Below are positions 25,293 to 33,737 of a DNA stretch of 64,000 nucleotides, piece after piece. Below the pieces are notes generated by a model that worked only from the letters and a program-made list of their open reading frames with translations, did no database searches and had not been told where the DNA came from. Both the position numbers and the translations under genes were made by a program. Source of the stretch: Betaproteobacteria bacterium (GTDB lineage: Bacteria; Pseudomonadota; Gammaproteobacteria; Burkholderiales; Burkholderiaceae_C); NCBI GenBank assembly GCA_009919175.1, contig RGCL01000005.1:1-64000 (forward strand), written 5' to 3'. Position 1 is the first letter of the stretch. Each line of letters begins with the position of its first letter.

Positions 25293-26803
25293 CACTCCTC
25301 CACAAACGCTTCTTCGCGTTTGGACTTGACCGCAGGGAGCAAGACAATCACCAACAGTAGCAAGGCGGCTGCCAGGAGTGCCCCCGAGAGCGGACGGGTG
25401 ACGAACACCGTCCAGTCGCCACGCGAGAGCAGCAGCGCGCGACGCAGGTTCTCCTCCATCAAAGGCCCGAGGATGAAGCCCAGCAACAAGGGCGCTGGCT
25501 CACACCCAAGCTTGGTGAAGATGTAACCCACGAGACCGAAGAGCGCCACCAGCCAAATGTCAAAGGTGTTGTTATTGGTGGAATACACACCGATGGCACA
25601 AAAGAGCACGATGGCGGGAAAGAGCAACCGGTAAGGCACAGCCAGCAATTTGATCCAGATGCCAATCAGGGGCAGGTTCAGCACGACCAGCATGAGGTTG
25701 CCAATCCACATCGAGGCAATCAATCCCCAAAAGAGTTCGGGGTTGCTGGTCATGACCTGCGGGCCAGGCTGGATGTTGTGAATGGTCATGGCACCCACCA
25801 TCAAGGCCATCACCGCATTGGGCGGAATGCCCAGGGTCAACAAGGGGATGAAGGACGTTTGCGCGCCGGCGTTGTTGGCTGACTCAGGCGCAGCCACACC
25901 ACGGATGTTGCCTTGCCCAAACGGAACTTCACCGGGTTTGAGTTTGGTTTTCTTTTCCAGCGTGTAGGCCGCAAATGAGGCCAGCAAGGCACCCCCGCCG
26001 GGCAACACACCCAGGATGGAGCCCAAGGATGTGCCTCGCAGCACCGCAGGGAGCATGTTCTTGAAGTCTTCCTTGGTGGGAAAGAGGCCTTGCAACTTGG
26101 TGGTGAAGACCTCACGGTGTTCCGAGGGCTTGGAGAGGTTGACGATGATCTCGCCATAGCCAAACACGCCCATGGCCAAGGCCACAAAGCCAATGCCGTC
26201 GATCAACTCAGGAATGTCAAAGCTGTAGCGCGTCACGCCCGAGTTGACGTCAGTGCCAACCAGACCCAGCAACAAGCCCAGGATGATCATGGCAATGGCC
26301 TTGAGCAAGGACCCCGAGGCCAGAACCACCGCGCCAATGAGACCCAGCACCATCAGGGCAAAGTACTCGGCAGGGCCAAACTTGAAGGCCAACTCGGTCA
26401 GGGGGGGCGCAAACGCGGCCAGGATGAGGGTGCCCACGCAGCCAGCGAAAAAAGACCCCAGACCCGCTGCAGCCAAGGCGGGACCGGCTCGGCCTTTTCT
26501 GGCCATCTGGTAGCCGTCGATCATGGTCACCACCGAGGAGGATTCCCCTGGCAGGTTGACCAGGATGGCGGTGGTGGAGCCACCATATTGGGCACCGTAA
26601 TAAATGCCAGCCAGCATGATCAGGGCTGACACGGGAGGCAGGGCAAAGGTACCCGGCAACAACATGGCAATGGTGGCCACCGGGCCAATGCCAGGCAGCA
26701 CCCCAATGAGAGTTCCCAGCAAACAGCCCACAAACGCGTAGAGCAGGTTGATGGGCGTGAAGGCAACGCCAAAGCCAGTGGCAAGGTTTGCAAATAAATC
26801 CAT
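25292..26803 (-). CDS. tctA: Tripartite tricarboxylate transporter large permease TctA
   Basis: The 503-residue inner-membrane protein has about 12 hydrophobic segments and the family motif GVLPGIGPVATIAMLLP near residue 40, which recurs as GVLPGGGALLASFAAY in the second half, reflecting internal duplication. NNAGAQTSFIPLLTLGIPPN is also typical. It is the secondary-transport channel of the TTT system, driven by an ion gradient and fed by a periplasmic TctC-type protein. It starts 12 bases after tctB and follows a GGGAG ribosome-binding site. Confidence 0.92.
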   Translation of the reverse strand: MDLFANLATGFGVAFTPINLLYAFVGCLLGTLIGVLPGIGPVATIAMLLPGTFALPPVSALIMLAGIYYGAQYGGSTTAILVNLPGESSSVVTMIDGYQMARKGRAGPALAAAGLGSFFAGCVGTLILAAFAPPLTELAFKFGPAEYFALMVLGLIGAVVLASGSLLKAIAMIILGLLLGLVGTDVNSGVTRYSFDIPELIDGIGFVALAMGVFGYGEIIVNLSKPSEHREVFTTKLQGLFPTKEDFKNMLPAVLRGTSLGSILGVLPGGGALLASFAAYTLEKKTKLKPGEVPFGQGNIRGVAAPESANNAGAQTSFIPLLTLGIPPNAVMALMVGAMTIHNIQPGPQVMTSNPELFWGLIASMWIGNLMLVVLNLPLIGIWIKLLAVPYRLLFPAIVLFCAIGVYSTNNNTFDIWLVALFGLVGYIFTKLGCEPAPLLLGFILGPLMEENLRRALLLSRGDWTVFVTRPLSGALLAAALLLLVIVLLPAVKSKREEAFVEE

Positions 26804-26815
26804 GAAGTTTCTCCC

Positions 26816-27301
26816 TTACCCTGTGATGAAAGCTGGCCACACAGGCATGTTCAGCTTGAGCAACATGATGAAGGCCAGGTAGCTGCCTGCGGCCAGCGCT
26901 GCGGCCAGGATCAGGACATCACGCAGCTTGAATTCGTCACCGGCCATGGAGGCAATGAGGGTGAGGACAAAAATGGCCACCATCAAACCCATGGAGGGCA
27001 AACCGATGCTGGGCAAACCACCCAGCAAGACCCCGAAGGCCAGGTTGGCGCCCAGGATGTAGATGATGGGACGCCAGCCAAAGCGGCCCACCTTTTCACC
27101 ATCCTCGGTATGAATGACCAAAGCATTGAAAGTGATGGCAACGCCCAGGATGGCCAGGATGATGCCCAGCATCATGGGAAAGAAACCCGGCCCCATGCGC
27201 GCGGCAGTGCCAACGGTGTAGGAATTGGCTCCCACAGCAAATGCAATGCCCATGGCAGTGAACATCAGACCTGAAAAGAAGTCCCTCTGACTTTTGATCA
27301 T
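26816..27301 (-). CDS. tctB: Tripartite tricarboxylate transporter small subunit TctB
   Basis: The 161-residue protein has four hydrophobic helices, with the family segment RMGPGFFPMMLGIILAILG near residue 30. It is the small membrane subunit that accompanies TctA. It is the first gene of the tctBAC operon, with GGAG about ten bases before the ATG. The upstream 128 bases contain a weak hairpin that may end the preceding operon. Confidence 0.87.
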   Translation of the reverse strand: MIKSQRDFFSGLMFTAMGIAFAVGANSYTVGTAARMGPGFFPMMLGIILAILGVAITFNALVIHTEDGEKVGRFGWRPIIYILGANLAFGVLLGGLPSIGLPSMGLMVAIFVLTLIASMAGDEFKLRDVLILAAALAAGSYLAFIMLLKLNMPVWPAFITG

Positions 27302-27344
27302 TTGATGCGGTCTCCAAAAAAAGTTTTACTTATTGCCTGATTTT

Positions 27345-27365
27345 GGAGCAAATAAACCCTGCTCC
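27345..27365 (-). terminator. Weak candidate terminator between the decarboxylase operon and tctB
   Basis: GGAGCA and TGCTCC form a six-base stem with a nine-base loop, followed on the minus strand by AAAATC rather than a T-run. A 14-base palindrome, ATTTCA-TC-TGAAAT, lies nearby at 27409-27422 and could be an operator or part of the same element. Either may separate the six-gene operon from tctBAC, but the evidence is weak. Confidence 0.25.
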
Positions 27366-27429
27366 TTATGCAGGTTTTACCTACGTCATTGCTTCACCGA
27401 GGAGACACATTTCATCTGAAATCAGAGGC

Positions 27430-28395
27430 TCAGTCTGGGGTGATGTTTTTGCTTTTGATCACGTTGCCCCAGCGGGCAAAGTCTTTTTGACCCAAGGCAT
27501 TCAACTCGTCTGGCGAGGTCGAGCGCGCGTCCATGCCCCCTTTGTTGAGCACCTCGCGAATGGCGGGCTCACGCAAGATGGCGGCGATTTCGGCATTGAG
27601 GCTGGCCACCAGGCTGGGTGAGGCCTTGGCTGGCAGGTAGAAGGCATACCAGAGGTCCACATCGATGTTCTTGTAACCCAGCTCGACAAAGGTGGGCACA
27701 TCGGCGGCGACCGGATGGCGCTGCACACTGCCCACTGCCAGCGCGACCAACTTGCCCGTCTTCACAAAGCCCTGTGCCACATGAACGGGCAAGAAGCCCG
27801 TCATGAGTTCACCCGACAGGATGTCCTGGGTGTAGCCCGCCGTTCCACGGTAAGGCACATGCAGCATGAAGGTGCTGGTTTCGAGTTTGAACAACTCCAT
27901 GGCCATGTGATGAGGTGTGCCCACACCTGGTGAGCCAAAGGTCACGGAGCCCGGCTTGGCCTGGCTGGCCTGAATGAGTTCCTTCACGCTCTTGATGTTG
28001 TATTTGGGATGCGCCACCAGCATCAGGGTCCCGGTTGCAGCCAGGGACACGGGCGCAAAGTCGCGCAAGGGTTGAAACGGCACGTTCTTGTAGAGCTGGG
28101 ACGCAATCAGCATGGTGTTGCCGCCCATGAGCAGGGTGCTGCCATCGGGTGCGGCCTTGGCGGCGGCCTCGGTGCCGATGTTGCCACTCGCACCAGGGAT
28201 GTTTTGCACCACCACCGAGGTGTTCAAACGCTCGGCCAGGCGGGCGCCGACGGTGCGGGCAATCACGTCATAGCCAGTCCCTGCGGTGAAGGGGGTGATG
28301 ATCTTGATGGGCGGTGTGCCTTGCCCCCATGCCAGCGAAGCCGTGAGGGCCATGGACACGCCCATGCAGTGCAGGAAACGACGCAAAACTTTCAT
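27430..28395 (-). CDS. Second Bug-family (TctC-like) substrate-binding protein
   Basis: The 321-residue protein has a signal peptide ending near ASLAWGQ, the opening IKIITPFTAGTGYDVIARTV and the ligand-loop VVVQNIPGASGNIGTEAAAK of Bug proteins. It binds a carboxylate in the periplasm. Its start overlaps the stop of the LigW-like decarboxylase gene by four bases, tying it to aromatic acid degradation. No membrane component of its own is encoded; it could use the TctAB pair next door or act as an orphan, as many Bug proteins in Burkholderiales do. Confidence 0.87.
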   Translation of the reverse strand: MKVLRRFLHCMGVSMALTASLAWGQGTPPIKIITPFTAGTGYDVIARTVGARLAERLNTSVVVQNIPGASGNIGTEAAAKAAPDGSTLLMGGNTMLIASQLYKNVPFQPLRDFAPVSLAATGTLMLVAHPKYNIKSVKELIQASQAKPGSVTFGSPGVGTPHHMAMELFKLETSTFMLHVPYRGTAGYTQDILSGELMTGFLPVHVAQGFVKTGKLVALAVGSVQRHPVAADVPTFVELGYKNIDVDLWYAFYLPAKASPSLVASLNAEIAAILREPAIREVLNKGGMDARSTSPDELNALGQKDFARWGNVIKSKNITPD

Positions 28396-29465
28396 GAGTG
28401 ATTCCTTTCGGGAATTTTGAACAGGCGTTGGGCATTGGTTTGGAAAAATTTCTTCTTGGCAGCTGGATTCATGTCCATGCCGTCGAGCGCGACGACCTCG
28501 TCGATGGCGTACTGATAGGGGTAGTCCATGGCATACAGCACCCGGTCCTCGCCCACCACATCTTGCGTGAAAGCAATCGCCTTGTGCCAGGCCATGCCGC
28601 TGCAGGTGATGTGGAAGTTGTCGCGCAAATAGTCGCTGGGCTTTTTCTTGAGCGGCTTGATGGCGTCATACCGCTTAGAGCGCACCGTGGCGGCATGCAT
28701 GTAGTCCAGGCGATACGCCCAAAAGGGCAAAGCCTCGCCCATGTGCCCCAGCACGATCTGCAATTTGGGAAAGCGATCAAACACCCCCGAGGTGATCAGG
28801 CGAAGGGCGTGCAAACCGGTTTCCACGCCAAAACCATAAATTGCGCCATCCAGACCAGCCTCCATAAAGGGACCAATCATGTTGGCTGGCGGGGTGTTGG
28901 GATGCAAGTAAATCGGCACGTCCAGAGCTTGGGCTGCCTCGAAGATCTCCCAGAACTTGGGGTCGGAGAGGTACTCACCGTGGGTGTGTGAATTGACCAC
29001 CGCCGCATGCATGCCCAATTCATTCACCCCGCGTTGGATTTCCTTGGCGGCCTCACGCGGCGACTGCGGGGCAAAAGCCGTCATGCCCACGAATCGGTCC
29101 GGGTGACGACGAATGCCGTCGGCCAGCACATCATTGGCAAAGCGTGCAAACGAAACGGCTGTGTCGGTGTCCATGACTTGCACACCGGGCGATGTGAGGG
29201 CAATGACCTGCACGTCAATGCCCGACTCGTTCATGTGCTGGATGCGGATGTCATCGAGATCAACCAGACATCGCATGATGTGTTGCGCGCGCTCGCTGGG
29301 ACTGGACATGTAAAAGCCCATGAGGCTCAAAAATCCGGGGTCCACCACCGGGGCAGCCAAGATCTTGCGGTAGATGTCGAGCATCTCCTTGGGGCAGAAC
29401 GCCTCCTCGGTGGCGATCCTCAGATAGGGCACTTTGGCAGGAGGGGAAGACGGGCTGGCGCTCAT
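28392..29465 (-). CDS. Amidohydrolase-superfamily decarboxylase, 5-carboxyvanillate decarboxylase (LigW)-like
   Basis: The 357-residue protein follows the LigW pattern closely: YLRIATEEAF at the N-terminus (metal-binding glutamate), SPSERAQHIMRCLVDL, ALTSPGVQVMD, YLHPNTPPANMI, LGHMGEALPFWAYRLDYMH and YAMDYPYQY with the metal-binding aspartate near the C-terminus. LigW removes the carboxyl group of 5-carboxyvanillate with a divalent metal, without an organic cofactor; relatives act on gamma-resorcylate and other hydroxybenzoates. Coupling with a flavoprotein hydroxylase (one base apart) suggests hydroxylation and decarboxylation of the same aromatic acid. LigW-like activity is inferred from remembered motifs, and the exact substrate is open. 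Confidence 0.83.
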   Translation of the reverse strand: MSASPSSPPAKVPYLRIATEEAFCPKEMLDIYRKILAAPVVDPGFLSLMGFYMSSPSERAQHIMRCLVDLDDIRIQHMNESGIDVQVIALTSPGVQVMDTDTAVSFARFANDVLADGIRRHPDRFVGMTAFAPQSPREAAKEIQRGVNELGMHAAVVNSHTHGEYLSDPKFWEIFEAAQALDVPIYLHPNTPPANMIGPFMEAGLDGAIYGFGVETGLHALRLITSGVFDRFPKLQIVLGHMGEALPFWAYRLDYMHAATVRSKRYDAIKPLKKKPSDYLRDNFHITCSGMAWHKAIAFTQDVVGEDRVLYAMDYPYQYAIDEVVALDGMDMNPAAKKKFFQTNAQRLFKIPERNHS

Positions 29466-29466
29466 G

Positions 29467-30690
29467 TCATGTCGCTTTCAATGCAAAACCGGCAATGCGT
29501 TTGTAGTTCTCGGAAATCTGTCGCAATTCGTCCTGGCTGATGAGGTCATCCAAATTGTCAAAGGGCTTGCCCTGGCTCAACTCATCGACCTTCATGATGA
29601 TGGCATCGGGCGGTACGCTGCGATTGGTCTGCACCACTTGTGAGGTGGCTGGCAATCGCTGCGCTTCATAGTCTTTGAGGGCTTGCACCACATCGACCTG
29701 CGGCGATGCCAGCAAATCGGCCAGGGTACGGGCGTCGATGAGGCCTTGTGCGGAGCCATTGGATCCCCTGGGGTACATGGGATGAGCGGCATCACCCATG
29801 AGGGTCACCCGGCCAAAACTCCACTGGGGCAAGGGGTCCTTGTCCACCATGGGGTACTCAAACACGCGCTGGGCAGAACGCACCAAGGCCGGCACATCCA
29901 GCCAATCGAATGTCCAATCTTTGAAAAACGGCAGAAAGTCCTCGGCCTGGCCGGGCTGATTCCAGTCGTTCATGGGCTTGCCCGGTTGCCGGATCTCGGC
30001 CATCCAGTTGATCAATTGGTGACCCTGGCCATCGACGTTGTCCACGATGGGGTAAATCACCATCTTGCCCGTTTCGATGGAGCCAATGCGCAGGTAGCTC
30101 TTACCCGTGAGGATGGGCTTGTGCACGGTGACGCCCCGCCAGGTGTTGATGCCCGCAAAGCACAAGGCATCCTGGGGGAAGAACTGTTGGCGCACCACCG
30201 AGTTCACGCCGTCACACGCCACGGCCACATCGGCCTGGACCACCCGCTGGCTGCCGTCAGCCAGGGTGAAGTGGGTGCGAACCGCTCGCTCATCTTGCTC
30301 CACCCGAGCGCAGCGGTGGCCTGTGTGCACACGCTGCGGACCCAGGATCGCCATGGCTTGGTCGAACAGGACTTTGTGCAATTTGCCGCGATGAATGCCC
30401 AACTCTGGCGTGGCATAGCCCGCATGGCGACCGCGAAGTTCCCTGTAGATCAACTGGCCATGGCGGTTGAAGAAGACGCTTTCATAGTTCTCGATGGCAA
30501 CGGCCTCGAGTTGATCGAGCACACCCAAGGCTTGCAACTCACGACTGGCGTGCGGCAGCAAAGTGATGCCCACGCCAATCTCCCGCACCTGGGGAACGGC
30601 TTCAAAGACTTCGCAGTCGACACCGCGTGCATGCAAATTGAGCGCAAGGCCCAAGCCCGCAATGCCGCCGCCAATGATGGTGACTTTCAT
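29467..30690 (-). CDS. FAD-dependent aromatic hydroxylase (salicylate/3-hydroxybenzoate hydroxylase-like)
   Basis: The 407-residue class A flavoprotein monooxygenase has the FAD motif TIIGGGIAGLGLALNL at the N-terminus, a VACDGVNSVVR motif and LMGDAAHPMYPRGSNG. Length and motifs match single-component hydroxylases of hydroxybenzoates. It uses NAD(P)H and O2 in the cytoplasm. It is followed one base later by the LigW-like decarboxylase gene and preceded by the TRAP binding-protein gene with 36 bases between. Oxidative decarboxylation by this enzyme alone cannot be excluded. Confidence 0.83.
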   Translation of the reverse strand: MKVTIIGGGIAGLGLALNLHARGVDCEVFEAVPQVREIGVGITLLPHASRELQALGVLDQLEAVAIENYESVFFNRHGQLIYRELRGRHAGYATPELGIHRGKLHKVLFDQAMAILGPQRVHTGHRCARVEQDERAVRTHFTLADGSQRVVQADVAVACDGVNSVVRQQFFPQDALCFAGINTWRGVTVHKPILTGKSYLRIGSIETGKMVIYPIVDNVDGQGHQLINWMAEIRQPGKPMNDWNQPGQAEDFLPFFKDWTFDWLDVPALVRSAQRVFEYPMVDKDPLPQWSFGRVTLMGDAAHPMYPRGSNGSAQGLIDARTLADLLASPQVDVVQALKDYEAQRLPATSQVVQTNRSVPPDAIIMKVDELSQGKPFDNLDDLISQDELRQISENYKRIAGFALKAT

Positions 30691-30726
30691 GCGACCAGCG
30701 CTAAACCAGCGCCCGCCTGTCTGAAT

Positions 30727-31767
30727 TCACTTGCCGTGCTTGGCAATCAAGGCCTTGGCGGTCTCCAGCAGTTTCTTGCCGTCGTAGCCGCGTTTGTTCA
30801 TGTCGGCCACCCATTCGTCGTCCACTTGGCTGGAGCGCTTTTCGAATTCGGCGGCGTCCGCTGCGGTGATGCTGTAGATGGTGTTGCCCCGATCAGCAGC
30901 AATCTTGCGGCTGGCCGGATCGTTGCCCTGCTGGGTCTTGCCCAGCCAAGCGGAGGTGGCCATGCCAGAGTTGTTGTCGATGACCTTTTTGAGGTCAGGC
31001 GGCAGCGACTCGTATTTGGCCTTGTTCATCGCCATCACAAACGTGGTGGTGTAGAGCGCGGGCGCATTGGCTGGGAATTCACTGTGGAATTTGGTGAGTT
31101 CGTGCACCTTGACTGAGGGCACCACTTCCCACGGAATGACGCAGCCAGTGATGGTCCCTTTCGAAAGCGCATCGGGAATTTGTGGCAGTGGCATGCCCAC
31201 AGGGGATGCGCCCACGGCGGAGAGCAACTTGGTGACCTGACGGGTGGGCGCACGCAGCTTCATGCCCTTCAAGTCACTCACGTTTTTGATTTGCTTGTCG
31301 GCTGTGTGGAACATGCCAGGACCATGCACATGCAAGGCAATGACATGGGTGTCCTTGAATTCGTCTTGCGCAACGGTGTTGACATATTCCCAATAGGCCT
31401 TGGACGTGGCTTCGGCGTTGTTCATCATGAACGGCAACTCAAACACCTCGACACGGGGGAAACGGCCAGCCGTGTTGCCGGGCAGGGTCCAGACGATGTC
31501 GACCACGCCGTCTTTGGCCTGGTCATAGAGTTGAACGGGGGTGCCGCCCAATTGCATGGCGGGATAGGCTTCGAACTTGATGCGACCGCCGGATTCCTTT
31601 TCGACCTTCTCCATCCAAGGCTTGTGCATGGTGAGCCAGACGCCGGATTGGGGTGCCATGAAGGTGTGGAACTTCAAGGTCACCACTTGCTGGGCGAATG
31701 CGCCCAAGGCGGGTGTGGCCAATGCGGCTGCAGCAGAGGACTTGAGAAGGGTACGGCGATTGATCAT
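30727..31767 (-). CDS. TRAP transporter substrate-binding protein (DctP family)
   Basis: The 346-residue protein opens with INRRTLLKSSAAAALATPA, a twin-arginine-like signal with cleavage near GAFAQ. The body is a DctP fold with LKFHTFMAPQSG at the start and the conserved arginine region around LKGMKLRAPTRQ, which usually contacts a carboxylate ligand. It feeds the DctQ/DctM permease encoded just upstream on the same strand. The ATG at 31767 follows GGAG at good spacing; an upstream in-frame start at 31806 is ignored. Confidence 0.9.
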   Translation of the reverse strand: MINRRTLLKSSAAAALATPALGAFAQQVVTLKFHTFMAPQSGVWLTMHKPWMEKVEKESGGRIKFEAYPAMQLGGTPVQLYDQAKDGVVDIVWTLPGNTAGRFPRVEVFELPFMMNNAEATSKAYWEYVNTVAQDEFKDTHVIALHVHGPGMFHTADKQIKNVSDLKGMKLRAPTRQVTKLLSAVGASPVGMPLPQIPDALSKGTITGCVIPWEVVPSVKVHELTKFHSEFPANAPALYTTTFVMAMNKAKYESLPPDLKKVIDNNSGMATSAWLGKTQQGNDPASRKIAADRGNTIYSITAADAAEFEKRSSQVDDEWVADMNKRGYDGKKLLETAKALIAKHGK

Positions 31768-31836
31768 GACAGGTCTCCTGAAAGCGAATCCAGTGACTTT
31801 AGCCACAAACCTGCCCTGATCGTTTGGTGCTTTCCC

Positions 31837-33168
31837 TCAGGTCATGAAACGCAATACCCAGAGGGAAATGCCGGGGAAGAACAGCAACAACAAGGTTCTG
31901 AGGGTGTCGCTGAGCAAAAAAGGCATCACGCCTCGGTAGCTTTCGGAAATCGGCACGGCATCGCCCCGGCCTTTGATCATGCCGTTGACCACGTACACGT
32001 TCAGGCCCACGGGCGGCGCCAACATGCCAAAGCCCACGGTCATGAGCACCATGATGCCAAACCAGATGGCTGTGTATTCCTTGCTCATGCCAAAGTCCAG
32101 ACCCATGATCATGGGGAAGAAGATGGGGATGGTGAGCAAGATCATGGAGAGTTCGTCCATCACCGCGCCCAGCACCACGTAAAAGAGCAGGATCGCCCCC
32201 ACGACCGCCACCGGCGACAAGCCCCAGCTGCCCACGACCTGAGCGAGCTGGTTGGGCACCTGGGTCAAGGCGAGCGCTGCGTTCATGAGGTCAGCGCCCA
32301 AAAAGATCAGGAAGATCATGGCCGAACTCTCGGCCGTGGCGTAGAAACAGTTGCGAAATTTCTCCAAGGACATCTCGCCCTTGAGCAAAGAGGCCACGCC
32401 GGTGGACAAAGCCCCGATGGCCGCGCCCTCGGTGGGAGAAAAAATGCCGCCGTAAATGCCTCCAAACACGATCAGGAAGATGGCTGCGATGGGGCCAATG
32501 CCGCGCAACGCACCCAGGATGTCCACCGATGAGACCGAGTCGTGCTCAGGTGCCTGACCCGGCACCAGACGCACATAGATGCTGATGGCAATGATGTAGC
32601 CCAGCATGGCAATGATGCCGGGGATCATGGCGGCAGCAAACAGCTTGGCGATGTTTTGCTCGGTCAGGATGGCGTAGATCACCAGCGGCACAGAGGGCGG
32701 AATCAGGATGCCCAAGGTGCCCCCTGCTGCCAGCGTGCCCGTGGTGAGCCGCCCCGAATAGCCATGGCGGCGCATCTCGTCATAAGCCACGTTGGTGATG
32801 GTGGCCGCTGTGGCCACCGAGGAGCCGCAAATGGCGCCAAAGGCGGCGCAGGCAAACACCGCTCCCATGGCCAGACCGCCCTTGAAGCGACCCATGACAC
32901 CCGCTGCGAACTGGAACAAGGCTCGGCTGATACCGCCTTGTGTGGCAAAGTGCCCCATGAGGATGAACAAGGGAATGACCGACAGGTCGTAGCTGGCAAA
33001 ACGCGCAAAGGCCTGGCTGTTGAGGAAGCTGGCCAAGGGCAGCCATCCGGTTTGGGCCAGATAGCCCGCGCCACCCGCGACAAACATGGTGACGGCAATG
33101 GGCACACGCAAGGCCATCAGGACCAGCATGCCGGCAAAAATGCTCAGGGCAAGTGCAATGGGACTCAT
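31837..33168 (-). CDS. TRAP transporter large permease (DctM)
   Basis: The 443-residue inner-membrane protein has about 12 hydrophobic helices and the DctM features FILMGHFATQGGISRALF, GTLGILIPPSVPLVIYAI and the C-terminal PPVGLNVYVVNG. It is the ion-coupled channel of the TRAP system. The start is the ATG overlapping the dctQ stop (ATGA, 33165-33168); the longer frame upstream is antisense material within dctQ. The ligand is probably an aromatic or dicarboxylic acid, judged from the hydroxylase and decarboxylase genes downstream. Confidence 0.92.
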   Translation of the reverse strand: MSPIALALSIFAGMLVLMALRVPIAVTMFVAGGAGYLAQTGWLPLASFLNSQAFARFASYDLSVIPLFILMGHFATQGGISRALFQFAAGVMGRFKGGLAMGAVFACAAFGAICGSSVATAATITNVAYDEMRRHGYSGRLTTGTLAAGGTLGILIPPSVPLVIYAILTEQNIAKLFAAAMIPGIIAMLGYIIAISIYVRLVPGQAPEHDSVSSVDILGALRGIGPIAAIFLIVFGGIYGGIFSPTEGAAIGALSTGVASLLKGEMSLEKFRNCFYATAESSAMIFLIFLGADLMNAALALTQVPNQLAQVVGSWGLSPVAVVGAILLFYVVLGAVMDELSMILLTIPIFFPMIMGLDFGMSKEYTAIWFGIMVLMTVGFGMLAPPVGLNVYVVNGMIKGRGDAVPISESYRGVMPFLLSDTLRTLLLLFFPGISLWVLRFMT

Positions 33169-33674
33169 ACCGACAACTCCGGGTTGTCCTCGACATCGGA
33201 CGCATTGCCAAAACCGAATGCGGCCTGGCTCAAAGCAATCAAGGCAGTGAGGATCATGGGGGGCACCATCAGGGCATAGATGATCCACTCGGGAAAGCCC
33301 AGCATCATGGAGCCGGAATTGGTGTTCCAGGCATTCATCCCACCCAGCACGGAACGCCAGGCCATGAGCGCCATGACCGCCGCCAATAGCAAGGCCCCAA
33401 AGCGGTCAAGCCGGGACTGGTTGGCGGCAGAGGCATGGGTGGTGAAAAAGTCGACGATGATGTTGCCGCGCCGGATCTGGCACCACGGCAGGAACAAGGC
33501 CACGGCTGCACCCGCTGCAAAGCCCACCAACTCAAAGTCGCCGTTGATGGCATGGTCAAACACATTGCGCCCCACCACACTGGCGCAGGTCAACAAGGTG
33601 ATGGCCACCATCACCAAACCTGCTGCAATAGCGCAGAACTTGGCCAAGGCCTCCCAGACCGATAACAACCTCAT
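33165..33674 (-). CDS. TRAP transporter small permease (DctQ)
   Basis: The 169-residue protein has four predicted membrane helices, the first around residues 12-32, and the central EL(V)GFAAGAAVALFLPWCQIRRG segment shared by DctQ proteins. It partners DctM. GGAG lies seven bases before the ATG. It is the first gene of a six-gene minus-strand run (dctQ, dctM, dctP, hydroxylase, decarboxylase, Bug protein). modC ends 63 bases upstream on the same strand, so read-through from modABC is possible. Confidence 0.87.
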   Translation of the reverse strand: MRLLSVWEALAKFCAIAAGLVMVAITLLTCASVVGRNVFDHAINGDFELVGFAAGAAVALFLPWCQIRRGNIIVDFFTTHASAANQSRLDRFGALLLAAVMALMAWRSVLGGMNAWNTNSGSMMLGFPEWIIYALMVPPMILTALIALSQAAFGFGNASDVEDNPELSV

Positions 33675-33737
33675 GAAGCCGCTCCTGCATGGTTTGTGGA
33701 CACGAAAGTGACGGGCATCATATCTGCTCCCAAGGGC

